Positions 7,620-15,256 are shown, counted from the first letter of the stretch. The stretch: 17,747 nt of DNA from Methanocorpusculum sp. MCE (GCA_003315675.1 NIZU01000049.1:1-17747); one strand, 5' to 3'. A program made the numbers and translations. Notes: generated from the sequence alone by a model not told the origin.

Positions 7620-8462
7620 TTAAATACATCGGCAGTCTGAAAACTCCTCGACTTCACGGGTAAGGATAGCAATTTTTTCATCATAGGTGAATGGATAGGG
7701 GCAGACCGCATTTGAATACGGTCCAAAGCTCAGATCTTCAAGTTCAAAGGTCATGATTCCGTTATATTTCATCTCCGAAAGAACGGATTTCAGTTCAGCT
7801 GCCTCCGGCGTTCCGGCGAGGGGGGAGTGCATAGATGTTTTACTTCCGCGGCTGGTGTGGATATTAACGATTCTCTCACCGCATTCTCTGGGAAAAGAAA
7901 ACGGATCTCCTGCAAGACATGCATGGGCATAATCCCATGTAAACGAAAGCCAGGAATACTCGTCCAAAACTCTGCAAATTTCCTCTGCCGTTACCATATG
8001 CGCATTCACCGCAGGAGGCATGTTTTCAAGAGCTACGGTCACGGAGCTCCCAACAGCCGCATTTCCCACTCTCGTAAGATATCTGGCAAACCGCTCTTTA
8101 TCTAATGCGCTAATCGGCCGTTTGGCCGTCCGTTTCCCCGGATGGATGGTCATAACACCGCCGCCGAGTTCATCCAGAATATGCATGCAGGATACGGTAT
8201 ATTCTGCGGTGAGCTCCGCGACTTTCGGATTGAACGAGCAGGGATTCAGTTCGAAAACAGGGGCATGCATCGCGATCTTCCCGAAATTCGGGTAGAGCCG
8301 CATTAGATCAATCACTTCCGATGCATGGGCTCCCCTTAACCAAAAGGTCGGTGTTTCCATCCAGAATTCAATTGTATCAGCTCCGGCTTTGTTTACTGCA
8401 GCAAAAATTTCCGGTGGTTCATATTCATGGAAGAACATCGAAGACGCAGCGAGTCGAATCAT
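7620..8462 (-). CDS. Sugar phosphate isomerase/epimerase-like TIM-barrel protein
   Basis: A 280-residue protein of the xylose-isomerase-like TIM-barrel superfamily, which includes sugar isomerases and endonuclease IV. Barrel strands ending in likely metal or substrate ligands are visible: IEFWMETP (31-38), MHAP (65-68), TIHPG (105-109), ALENMP (144-149, E146), FTWDYAHA (174-181, D177 and H180), NIHTSRG (200-206, H202) and MTFELEDL (237-244, E240). These match the E/D/H/E pattern for a divalent metal in the family. The substrate is unknown and it could be an endonuclease IV-like or a sugar enzyme; the sugar branch is more likely because the nine-metal-ligand pattern of endonuclease IV is not complete. 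It is divergent from xseA, with only 42 bases between start codons, so the promoters must overlap. Confidence 0.75.
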   Translation of the reverse strand: MIRLAASSMFFHEYEPPEIFAAVNKAGADTIEFWMETPTFWLRGAHASEVIDLMRLYPNFGKIAMHAPVFELNPCSFNPKVAELTAEYTVSCMHILDELGGGVMTIHPGKRTAKRPISALDKERFARYLTRVGNAAVGSSVTVALENMPPAVNAHMVTAEEICRVLDEYSWLSFTWDYAHACLAGDPFSFPRECGERIVNIHTSRGSKTSMHSPLAGTPEAAELKSVLSEMKYNGIMTFELEDLSFGPYSNAVCPYPFTYDEKIAILTREVEEFSDCRCI

Positions 8463-8468
8463 TGACCG

Positions 8469-8477
8469 TTATATTTC
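8469..8477 (+). promoter_or_regulatory. Candidate TATA box for xseAB
   Basis: TTATATTTC is centred about 32 bases before the xseA ATG within the 42-base gap shared with the divergent isomerase-like gene, implying a very short leader. This is inferred from position. Confidence 0.3.
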
Positions 8478-8504
8478 TCATGTCAGCAACTAAATGTATG
8501 GTAT

Positions 8505-9881
8505 ATGGCAGGAAAGAAGCGGATAGCTCAGCAGAAGACGCTTGCGTTTGATAACGAAGAGTCCAAATCCTCGCATCTTACCCCGATTACGGAAAACTCA
8601 ACGCTCGGGGTGTCAGACACCACGCTCAGCGTATCCGAACTTGCAAAAAGGATTCGGGAAGTTGTTGACTGCCCGCTCCTAACCGACATCGTCGTCAGGG
8701 GAGAGATCACCGGATATCGGCCAAATGCTTCCGGACATCTGTATTTCTCACTCACGGAACAGGGAGATAATCCCGCATCCATTTCCTGCGTGATGTGGAA
8801 GTATTCAGTCAAAAATCTCCCGTTTTCCGTAAAAGACGGACTGCTCGTTCAGGCAACCGGTCTTGTCGATTTTTACCCGGCAGGGGGCCGCCTGCAGTTC
8901 ATCATAAAAAAGATGGAGCCGGCGGTATCCGGAAAAGCAGGTCTGTATCTTTTGAAAGAACAGTGGCGAAAAGAGCTTGAAGCAAAAGGAATTATTCCAA
9001 GGCCTCAGGCAGAAATGCGTGACCCGCCGCTTTTCCCGCGAAACATCGGTGTCGTCACCTCGAAGACGGGATCGGTTCTGCAGGATATCAAGAATGTAAT
9101 CTGCAGAAGATATCCTCTCCCGATCCTTTTGGCCGGAACATCCGTCCAGGGAGACGGGGCTGAAGTCGGGATCGTATCTGGGATCCGGTCTCTGCAGGAC
9201 AAAGCCGATGTGATTATTATTGCCCGGGGCGGAGGAAGTTTCGAAGATCTGTTCGTCTTCAATCATCCCGATGTCGTCACCGCGATTCGGAATTCGGCCG
9301 TTCCGATCATCAGCGCGGTCGGTCATGAAACCGACACGACCCTTTCGGATTTTGCTGCAGACCGGAGAGTTCCAACCCCATCTGCGGCTGCCGAGACGGT
9401 AGTTCCGGACCGATCCGTTCTTCTTGAAAAACATGAAAAGGATCGGCGGTCCATTCACGACAGAATGAGCTGGCTTCTCTCGGTAGAACAGAAAAACGTT
9501 GCCGACCTGAAAATCAGAGTCGAACCGAACCGTCTGACCCGAAAACTGGAACTCATGCATCAGCAGACGGCTGAACTCGAAGAGCGGAGCAGAAGAGCGT
9601 GCCTTCGCCGGATATCTGTTGAGCACGAGGCCTGCAGTGCATGGTCGGCGATGATTGAAAAAGGCGTGAAAAACAACATCAACACCGCACGACTTCGTCT
9701 GCTTACTCAAAAAGAGATCATTCTCGGACGCGATCCCTACAAACCTCTTGAACGCGGCTACGCTCTTCTGTGGAAAGAGGGGACACTTGTCAGATCAGTG
9801 AAAAATATTGCCAAAGATGACCATCTCAGTCTGAAACTTGCTGATGGAGAGATCACCTCGATTGTGGAGAGTATCAAATGA
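8505..9881 (+). CDS. xseA: Exonuclease VII large subunit
   Basis: Catalytic subunit of exonuclease VII, which degrades single-stranded DNA from either end into oligonucleotides; the enzyme is widespread in bacteria and patchy in archaea. The 458-residue product has an N-terminal OB-fold for DNA binding (about 42-138, starting LSVSELAKRI), a catalytic domain (about 150-300) with the family hallmarks RGGGSFEDL (241-249), VGHETDTTL (272-280) and TPSAAAE (291-297), and a long helical C-terminal region (about 305-430) that in bacteria binds XseB copies. About 40 residues precede the OB-fold, longer than is usual and of low complexity, yet no ATG lies between the first codon and residue 97; a GTG at codon 36 is an alternative. 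The stop codon overlaps the xseB start as ATGA, indicating coupled translation. Confidence 0.93.
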   Translation: MAGKKRIAQQKTLAFDNEESKSSHLTPITENSTLGVSDTTLSVSELAKRIREVVDCPLLTDIVVRGEITGYRPNASGHLYFSLTEQGDNPASISCVMWKYSVKNLPFSVKDGLLVQATGLVDFYPAGGRLQFIIKKMEPAVSGKAGLYLLKEQWRKELEAKGIIPRPQAEMRDPPLFPRNIGVVTSKTGSVLQDIKNVICRRYPLPILLAGTSVQGDGAEVGIVSGIRSLQDKADVIIIARGGGSFEDLFVFNHPDVVTAIRNSAVPIISAVGHETDTTLSDFAADRRVPTPSAAAETVVPDRSVLLEKHEKDRRSIHDRMSWLLSVEQKNVADLKIRVEPNRLTRKLELMHQQTAELEERSRRACLRRISVEHEACSAWSAMIEKGVKNNINTARLRLLTQKEIILGRDPYKPLERGYALLWKEGTLVRSVKNIAKDDHLSLKLADGEITSIVESIK

Positions 9882-10081
9882 CCAAAAAAGAATCCGAACC
9901 AACCTACGAAGAAATGATTGCAGAACTCCGCGAGATCGCAAAACAGCTTGATGATCCAAACACTCCCATCGAAGATGCCGTGAACCTCCATCAGCGGGGA
10001 ATGGCACTTATCCGGAAATGCGAGACATTTCTCCAGAAAGCCGAGCTGACTATTACTGAGGTCCCTCAACCGACAGAGTAA
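9878..10081 (+). CDS. xseB: Exonuclease VII small subunit
   Basis: A 67-residue partner of XseA. It has the family pattern TYEEMIAELREIAKQLD (9-25) followed by PIEDAVNLHQRGMALIRKC (31-49), two helices that pair as a short coiled coil and coat the helical arm of XseA. The size is typical. Its ATG overlaps the xseA stop codon by the ATGA arrangement, so the subunits are made from one message. The last 29 bases overlap the convergent DUF371 gene on the other strand. No terminator separates the two. Confidence 0.9.
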   Translation: MTKKESEPTYEEMIAELREIAKQLDDPNTPIEDAVNLHQRGMALIRKCETFLQKAELTITEVPQPTE

Positions 10082-10481
10082 CCACCAGTTCGGCTCCGCT
10101 CTGTAAGGCAGCCATCATTTCGCGGGGAAGAAGGGCAGCTGTGTGATCACTGTAAACGGCGATCGTTCTGGAACAAACAAAACAGCTTCTTCTCCAGACC
10201 AGATCCGTAGGATGGGTCAGTGTTATCCCGGGCGACCCTTGCGAGATGATGGTCACCGAATGCTCCCCGCAGGTAAGAGTTGTTCGAAGAACAGCTTCTT
10301 CATGAGAGATGGCCTCCCGAAACTCTGGGGATAAATCCATAGCCCCTTTGTCAGCTCCGACAGCAATGATACAGTCACCGTTTTTGGAAAGTTCGGTTTC
10401 TTTCGTGATCTCGAACGTACTTTTGTGACGCCCTAAAACATTTTTATGTCCGCGACAATGGATGATTTCAGTAACTGGCAT
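10053..10481 (-). CDS. DUF371 domain protein, function unknown
   Basis: A 142-residue protein matching the archaeal DUF371 family, recognised from the N-terminal HCRGHKNVLGRHKSTFEITK (8-27) and the GDCIIAVGADKGAMDL stretch (35-50). No enzymatic activity is known to me for this family; the compact conserved core and wide archaeal distribution suggest a housekeeping role. It contains a CFVC pair near the middle. Its 3' end overlaps xseB by 29 bases in convergent orientation. A GTTATATCTG box on the minus strand (10511-10520), about 33 bases before the ATG, fits a promoter with a short leader. Confidence 0.78.
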   Translation of the reverse strand: MPVTEIIHCRGHKNVLGRHKSTFEITKETELSKNGDCIIAVGADKGAMDLSPEFREAISHEEAVLRTTLTCGEHSVTIISQGSPGITLTHPTDLVWRRSCFVCSRTIAVYSDHTAALLPREMMAALQSGAELVVTLSVEGPQ

Positions 10482-10510
10482 GCCCTTGATTACGTGTTGT
10501 TCGTTTCATC

Positions 10511-10520
10511 AGATATAACA
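10511..10520 (-). promoter_or_regulatory. Candidate TATA box for the DUF371 gene
   Basis: Reading GTTATATCTG on the minus strand, centred about 34 bases before the start codon at 10481. This spacing would give a leader of only a few bases. Inferred from position alone. Confidence 0.3.
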
Positions 10521-10587
10521 TATGCAGGAAGAAAAACAGATTCGCCGTTTCACTTTGAGGGTGTGCTTATCTCTTTGAAAATCCAAT

Positions 10588-11178
10588 ATGTACAATATGG
10601 ATAACGATATGATATTACTCGACTGTCCGGTCTGTCTAGAGGAGACGGATTTTGAGATCCTCAAAGAGCCGCCGGAAGCCGTTGTAAAATGTACTGTCTG
10701 TGGACATGTGATGCGGGTTACCTTGAAAGAACCGAAGGTTTTGACCGTAAAGGCAGTCGTCAGCTATGGAAATGATTCACATACCGGTTCGATCGAACTT
10801 CTGGAAGGGGACACCATCTCGGTAGGAGATTATCTGGTTGCCGAGGTAGGGGATGATTCATTCAGCGTAGAGGTTACGTCGATCGAAGAGAACAATGCAC
10901 GCAGACAGGAACTTCCCGCCGAAAAGATCGAAGTGCTCTGGACCAGACTTGTTGATCAGGTCATTATCCGCGCATCCTTAAACAAAGGTGCCGTGACGAT
11001 TCCGCTGTATGAAAATGTCGACGGAAACAAAGTGTATACCATCGACCACATCACATCCGTCGGCGGGAAACAGTTCCGTGTGACAAGAATCAAACTCCGG
11101 AAAGGAAACGTCATTACCAGAAAAGACAAATCGGCTGAGGCGCACGAGATCAAGAGGATCTACGGCGAACGGTCCTAA
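10588..11178 (+). CDS. HVO_0476-type archaeal zinc-finger protein
   Basis: A 196-residue archaeal protein with an N-terminal zinc ribbon, C13-x2-C16 and C35-x2-C38 (CPVC and CTVCG), followed by a predicted beta-rich region of about 150 residues that ends in a basic tail. The arrangement matches the HVO_0476 zinc-finger family of archaea, whose function is not established; the ribbon and basic C-terminus suggest contact with nucleic acid or a nucleic-acid machine. ATG codons at 10588, 10597 and 10609 are all in frame, and none has a ribosome site. Relatives tend to start just before the CPxC, so 10609 is a real alternative. A run of eight T follows the stop codon at once. Confidence 0.72.
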   Translation: MYNMDNDMILLDCPVCLEETDFEILKEPPEAVVKCTVCGHVMRVTLKEPKVLTVKAVVSYGNDSHTGSIELLEGDTISVGDYLVAEVGDDSFSVEVTSIEENNARRQELPAEKIEVLWTRLVDQVIIRASLNKGAVTIPLYENVDGNKVYTIDHITSVGGKQFRVTRIKLRKGNVITRKDKSAEAHEIKRIYGERS

Positions 11179-11180
11179 CC

Positions 11181-11188
11181 TTTTTTTT
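11181..11188 (+). terminator. Poly-T terminator after the HVO_0476-type gene
   Basis: Eight consecutive T begin two bases after the TAA stop, the classic archaeal intrinsic termination signal. No hairpin is needed in archaea. Confidence 0.6.
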
Positions 11189-11216
11189 CACACTGAGCCC
11201 GGCACTGAAATTACAT

Positions 11217-11222
11217 AAAAAA
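11217..11222 (-). terminator. Poly-T terminator after the aquaporin operon
   Basis: On the minus strand the aquaporin stop is followed within about 12 bases by TTATTTTTTATG. A six-T run in an AT-rich stretch fits an archaeal terminator for the DUF2193-DUF2180-aquaporin message, facing the poly-T of the convergent gene. Confidence 0.45.
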
Positions 11223-11234
11223 TAAGGGGTGAGA

Positions 11235-11981
11235 TCACTCCGATTTTCCCGCTACGAATACATAGAAGAACGCAGCGAGGACGGCACCGACGATGGGACC
11301 TATCACATATATCGGGTATGTTGTCCAAAGGGCATCAGAACCTGAAAGTATCAGTCTCATAATATCCGGACCGAATGAACGCGCCGGATTGATCGATCCG
11401 CCGGAGATATTTCCTGTGGCCAGGATGACGGCAGTAACAGCGGCACCGATCGCAAGTCCGGCAAATCCTGCGGGAGCTTTCTTGTCGACGGCAACACCCA
11501 TAATGACGAGCATTAAGATGAAGGTCCCGACGATTTCAGCCAGAAGAGCCTGCCAGAGAGAGATCCCGGGGAACGGCGCGGTCGCGCCGAGCCCGCCGAC
11601 GCTAAGGGATTCGGGGGCGATGATGAAAAACAGCAATGCTGCTCCAATTCCTGCTCCGATACACTGCGCAATCACGTATGCGATAGTGTCTTTGACCGGG
11701 AACTTTCTAATCGAGCAAAGAGCGATGCTGACTGCCGGATTGATGTGGGCACCGGACACCGTGCCAAGTGCATAGATAACTGCCGCAACGGCAAGACCGA
11801 ATGCCGCACTGATGCCGAACCAGTCACCCATTCCGCCGAGGGCGCCTATCCCTATGTCGAATGAAGTCGACGGCGTCGTGCCTGCCGCAAGCATCAGCAT
11901 GATCACGACAGACCCGCATCCGATGAACACAAGGATCATCGTTCCGATTAATTCTGCAAAACACCTCCTTACGAGATCCAT
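11235..11981 (-). CDS. aqpM: Aquaporin (AqpM-like, MIP family)
   Basis: A 248-residue channel of the MIP family for water, glycerol or small neutral solutes. It has six hydrophobic helices and both pore motifs: HINPAV (NPA 81-83) and SINPARS (NPA 198-200, with the selectivity-filter arginine at 201). Aligned with bacterial AqpZ, the helix-5 filter position holds isoleucine (I186) where water-specific channels have histidine, as described for methanogen AqpM, suggesting a wider pore. I set the start at 11981 because its A is the last base of the DUF2180 stop codon (TAATG) and a GGAGAG lies just upstream; an ORF extension to 12011 would lie wholly inside DUF2180. It is the last gene of an operon with DUF2193 and DUF2180. 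The solute carried is not known. Confidence 0.88.
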   Translation of the reverse strand: MDLVRRCFAELIGTMILVFIGCGSVVIMLMLAAGTTPSTSFDIGIGALGGMGDWFGISAAFGLAVAAVIYALGTVSGAHINPAVSIALCSIRKFPVKDTIAYVIAQCIGAGIGAALLFFIIAPESLSVGGLGATAPFPGISLWQALLAEIVGTFILMLVIMGVAVDKKAPAGFAGLAIGAAVTAVILATGNISGGSINPARSFGPDIMRLILSGSDALWTTYPIYVIGPIVGAVLAAFFYVFVAGKSE

Positions 11982-12193
11982 TACTTCTCTCCGTTCCAGG
12001 CTTTGCTGCATTCAGGACAAAGTATCCGGGGGATCGGATGCTTCAGCTTCTTTGCAGGGAAGGGGTATCCCCCCTCCCAAGTCTCTACATCCGAACGAAC
12101 CATATGTTTCGTGCAGAGACCCATCCCGCATACGATACAGACACCGGTTGCGTCCCGGTCAACCCCCTGCTGCTCACATACGTAACATTTCAT
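11981..12193 (-). CDS. DUF2180 small zinc-binding protein
   Basis: A 70-residue protein dense in metal ligands: C3-x2-C6, C19-x2-C22, C27, H30, H52 and C59-x2-C62 (ending CPECSKAW). The pattern indicates two zinc sites in a small treble-clef or B-box-like fold and matches the archaeal family DUF2180, of unknown function. Its start codon follows the DUF2193 stop codon directly (TAAATG) and its own stop overlaps the aquaporin start (TAATG), so it is translated in strict coupling with both neighbours. It has no signal or membrane segment. A role as a regulatory or assembly partner of DUF2193 is a guess from context. Confidence 0.78.
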   Translation of the reverse strand: MKCYVCEQQGVDRDATGVCIVCGMGLCTKHMVRSDVETWEGGYPFPAKKLKHPIPRILCPECSKAWNGEK

Positions 12194-13693
12194 TTACACA
12201 GCCTCTCGGTACTGGCAGTACTGGTGGCGTGATCCGACAAGGCACGCAGTTGCGCAGCTCTTACAGGCACGCACAGGGGCGGCAACGGTCTTTTTGTCGA
12301 GTGCAATGATGTTTGTCATCATGGTTGCGGTGATCGGTTCGCTTGTCAGGAGACACGGATAGTCTGCGAGCCGCATAAGAGAGGAGGCGCGAACGGTGAT
12401 GGCACATGCCGGATATGCATAGCGCTGGGGATTCATGAGTATCTCGTTCTCATGAATGGGCGAGAGATCGATTGGAATGCCGTCGATCTTTGGAACAAGC
12501 GGCTGGCCCGATCCGTTCTTGACTCTCTCGGCTTTATCAAGGATCTTCCAGCCGCGGTAGATCATATCCATGAAATCGCAGTTATGCAGTTCGGCAGCTG
12601 CGCCTCTGGTCGGCTTAATCATGACAAGGTTGTGATACCTCTTCGTCAGAAGATCAACGATCATCGGAGCATTGAATGCATCGAGCTCCAAAAGATACTC
12701 GGTTGCCGCTGCAGAGGAGCCGGTCGCAACATTCAACAGCTGATACGGGTTTTTGATGCTTGGAACGGCAGCAAGAAGCGTCTTTTCAATAACGTTGGTT
12801 ACGGCCTCGATTGTTGCCATGATCACATCATCCTTGCACATGTTGTAGGTGGACTGGGAAATGTGGTGAGAAATATCTCCAACACAGTATGCAGGGATCG
12901 TTGCGATGTTTCCATAATGAACGTTGTCATCAATGGCCGCTTTCACGGTTTTTTCCATACCTTTGCGGTAGTTCTCCATGTATCTCCTTTCGGAGAAGGA
13001 TTTCATACCTGCTTTCTGCATGAGTTTTGCCTGAGCTTCTACCGGATTGCGGTAGAGATCCTGAAGCTGACGAACCTCTTTTCTTGAGGCTTCTGCAAGG
13101 GAATCGCCGGCTTCAATACGTTTGGCAAACAGGTCGCCAATACCGTACGAGGTGTTCATACCCCAGGATTTTGCAGCAAGAATGGCCTGCTTGTGAGCGA
13201 CCGGGATGTCTGTTTTCGTGAGAACCTGGTTAACCACATTGCTGGTTGAACCCGGCATCAGAGCAAAATCAACGACACAGGTTGGGCCGTAGAAACCTGC
13301 ATAACAGCGTGCAGCTTCTCTCCCGATAATCGCCTCGTGGGTTTTGATCGAGTCGACAAAGATCTCCAGGCTCTTTGCAAACTTTGCATCCTGATCACGG
13401 AGAATTTCCAAAATGACGGGTGTCTGATAATGTTCGACAAAGGGATCGTCTTCAGGTTTGACGTGGCGTGTCAGACCCGAGAGAACATTGAAGTGCGTTT
13501 TCACGGATTCTTTGTGCAGGTTAATGACCGCGGCACTCTGTTTTGGACCGACAGTCATCTTTTCCACCGCCTCAACATAGGGACGGGCATCTTTGAGCGT
13601 GAAATGCTTTCCACGTCTCGCTTTGAGAACATTGACGTCGGCATGCTGTGCAGCCATTGCCTCGTCAATCATTTTTTTGTAGAGTTCGGACAT
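12194..13693 (-). CDS. DUF2193 protein, methanogen-associated, function unknown
   Basis: A 499-residue soluble protein that I recognise as the DUF2193 family, known mainly from methanogens and without an assigned function. It is highly patterned, with conserved-looking segments such as GFYGPTCVVDFALMPGSTSNVV, AKSWGMNTSYGIGD, HHISQSTYNMCKDD and ELHNCDFMDMIYRGW. Close to the C-terminus four cysteines form C477-x2-C480-x3-C484-x8-C493, with H490 nearby, a plausible iron-sulphur or zinc site. No membrane segment or signal peptide is seen. A GGAG (13701-13704) seven bases before the ATG supports the start, and a TATA-like ATTATACATA lies further upstream. It is the first gene of a coupled operon with DUF2180 and an aquaporin, suggesting handling of a small solute or redox compound, but this is inference. 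Confidence 0.85.
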   Translation of the reverse strand: MSELYKKMIDEAMAAQHADVNVLKARRGKHFTLKDARPYVEAVEKMTVGPKQSAAVINLHKESVKTHFNVLSGLTRHVKPEDDPFVEHYQTPVILEILRDQDAKFAKSLEIFVDSIKTHEAIIGREAARCYAGFYGPTCVVDFALMPGSTSNVVNQVLTKTDIPVAHKQAILAAKSWGMNTSYGIGDLFAKRIEAGDSLAEASRKEVRQLQDLYRNPVEAQAKLMQKAGMKSFSERRYMENYRKGMEKTVKAAIDDNVHYGNIATIPAYCVGDISHHISQSTYNMCKDDVIMATIEAVTNVIEKTLLAAVPSIKNPYQLLNVATGSSAAATEYLLELDAFNAPMIVDLLTKRYHNLVMIKPTRGAAAELHNCDFMDMIYRGWKILDKAERVKNGSGQPLVPKIDGIPIDLSPIHENEILMNPQRYAYPACAITVRASSLMRLADYPCLLTSEPITATMMTNIIALDKKTVAAPVRACKSCATACLVGSRHQYCQYREAV

Positions 13694-13700
13694 TTTTATT

Positions 13701-13704
13701 CTCC
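13701..13704 (-). promoter_or_regulatory. Ribosome binding site of the DUF2193 gene
   Basis: GGAG on the minus strand, seven bases before the start codon at 13693, within TTTTGGAGAATAAAA. One of the few clear Shine-Dalgarno sites in the window, suggesting strong translation. Confidence 0.6.
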
Positions 13705-13746
13705 AAAAGGTATAATTTATTGATTTCTCCCAGACATCATAAAGGT

Positions 13747-13756
13747 ATGTATAATG
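13747..13756 (-). promoter_or_regulatory. Candidate TATA box for the DUF2193 operon
   Basis: ATTATACATA on the minus strand. A transcription start about 25 bases downstream gives a leader of about 33 bases that contains the GGAG site. Confidence 0.4.
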
Positions 13757-13810
13757 GGAGTTTATTCTAAGAGATATCGCAGTTTGGAGGATATTTTATA
13801 ATATAAATGA

Positions 13811-15190
13811 TTAACAAAGGATTTGATCGCGTGCGAGACGGGACGAAATATAGGCACAAACAGCGGCGATTATTCCCGCAATACAGGCAGCAATAATACC
13901 TTGATCAGTATATACATCGCCGCTGCCCGATCCTAGCGAGGCAGCTGCCGAAAACACAGCCACTCCAAGAATGCATCCGATGTTCATTACAGTAAATATC
14001 AGACCTCCCGAAGATCCCTGCAGTTCGCGGGGACAGTGGAGAGTTATCCGCTGCATACTCGGCCCTTCGTTCAGCCCCATGCCGAGGCCGAGAAGCAGCA
14101 GCCCGGCAAAAAGCAAAGGCAGAAAGGAAAGGAAAACACTGAACACGAGGACCAGAAGACCTGCCGCCATGAAAGCCGCTGCGAGATTACACAGATGCAT
14201 GCAGCCGATCTTTTCCGATAATGCACCAGCCGGGATTCCGATAAGAGCCATAGAGACCGGGGCAAGAAGCATCACGAGTCCCGCCGCAGCCACAGACATG
14301 TGAATCGAACCCGTCAGATAAAAGGGTATCAGATAGATGATCCCCAGGTAGATAAGAGTGACCAGTAAGGTTGAAAATGATGCCCACATCACGGTCCGGT
14401 TTAAAAAAAGTCTGGCTGAAAGAACAGGGTCCGGATGCCGCAGTTCCCGGCGGAAAAAGACAAAGCCGAGAATAGGAAAGATACCTATGAGCAAAATCAC
14501 CTGCGGAGTCCACCCCTCAGATAAACCGAGTTCAAGACCCATGAGTAAAGATACAAGCGTTGCGGCCAAAAGACAAGCTCCTAAAATATCGAAAGGCTGT
14601 TTTGCATTCTGCCGGACCGCCGATGCCGGGATCAGAAATACGGCGAGGATAACCGCGGAAATGCCTATCGGTATATTGATGAAGAATATCCAGTGCCAGC
14701 TGATGAACTCGGTCACCAATCCGCCAAGTCCCGGTCCCAGTGCCAGCGCGATACCACCGGATGTCGCAATAACACCCATTCCAAGCCCCCGTGTCCCTGA
14801 TGGCAAGCGTGTTGTGATCAGCATGGTCGCTGTAGACACCATCATACCGGCGGCAACTCCCTGCATGACACGAAATCCAATCAGAAACTCGATGTTTGGA
14901 GAAATTCCGCACAGGAATGAGGATAACGTGAACAAAACAAAACCTGCAGTGAAGATCTCCCTGTCGCGTCCGGTTCTGTCGGTAAGTTTCCCAAAGAGCA
15001 GAAGGGTACTCCCAAGAGCGAGAAGATATGAAGTCATCACCCATGAAGCCGTCAGCGATCCAATGCCGAGATCGGCAGAGATCGTCGGCAAAGCTATCGA
15101 AACGATGCTCGTGTCCAGATAATCCAGAAAAACGGCTGTGCTCGCAAGGATCATCAGAAGGTAATGCCGAAGACTGCTGGTTTGGATCAT
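13811..15190 (-). CDS. DHA2-family (EmrB/QacA) 14-helix MFS exporter
   Basis: A 459-residue major-facilitator protein, most like proton-driven multidrug exporters with 14 transmembrane segments. Family signatures seen are FLDYLDTSIVSIALPTI in helix 1 (21-37), motif A GKLTDRTGRDR (67-77) between helices 2 and 3, and motif C ending LGPGLGG (151-157) followed by WHWIFFINIPIG (165-176), all characteristic of the DHA2 group. The substrate cannot be predicted. It is divergent from argG with 251 bases between start codons and carries an upstream element similar to one before argG. The DUF2193 operon starts 117 bases beyond its stop codon on the same strand. No ribosome site is evident before the ATG. 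No TetR-type regulator gene, common beside such exporters, is present nearby. Confidence 0.88.
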   Translation of the reverse strand: MIQTSSLRHYLLMILASTAVFLDYLDTSIVSIALPTISADLGIGSLTASWVMTSYLLALGSTLLLFGKLTDRTGRDREIFTAGFVLFTLSSFLCGISPNIEFLIGFRVMQGVAAGMMVSTATMLITTRLPSGTRGLGMGVIATSGGIALALGPGLGGLVTEFISWHWIFFINIPIGISAVILAVFLIPASAVRQNAKQPFDILGACLLAATLVSLLMGLELGLSEGWTPQVILLIGIFPILGFVFFRRELRHPDPVLSARLFLNRTVMWASFSTLLVTLIYLGIIYLIPFYLTGSIHMSVAAAGLVMLLAPVSMALIGIPAGALSEKIGCMHLCNLAAAFMAAGLLVLVFSVFLSFLPLLFAGLLLLGLGMGLNEGPSMQRITLHCPRELQGSSGGLIFTVMNIGCILGVAVFSAAASLGSGSGDVYTDQGIIAACIAGIIAAVCAYISSRLARDQILC

Positions 15191-15234
15191 AGATTTGAAA
15201 ACGATGAAGACTTGGCCTCACCATGAATGTAAGG

Positions 15235-15256
15235 AATATTGATAGTATTGTGTGTG
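15235..15256 (-). promoter_or_regulatory. Upstream element of the exporter gene, similar to one before argG
   Basis: Read toward the exporter this is CACACAATACTATCAATATT. The copy before argG, also read toward its gene, is CACACAAATAGTATCAAGTATT. The two agree except for one substitution and small one-base insertions. The core is quasi-palindromic (AATA...TATT). It lies about 45 bases before the exporter start codon. A shared operator is possible; chance in AT-rich DNA is not excluded. Confidence 0.35.

Noticed and set aside
8463..8504. Riboswitch or structured leader before xseA or the isomerase-like gene
   Set aside because: The gap is only 42 bases and contains AT-rich promoter-like sequence, too short for any known riboswitch.
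8805..9710. Open frame of 301 codons on the minus strand inside xseA
   Set aside because: Long, but it lies wholly antisense to a gene with clear exonuclease VII motifs and its translation is compositionally unlike a real protein family.
10522..10578. A tiny reading frame of 18 codons before the HVO_0476-type gene
   Set aside because: No ribosome site, no family pattern and no clear promoter at the right distance; more likely chance in leader DNA.
11982..12011. Upstream start for the aquaporin adding ten residues
   Set aside because: It would lie inside DUF2180, and the TAATG junction with GGAGAG upstream gives a better start; the added residues are not hydrophobic or family-like.
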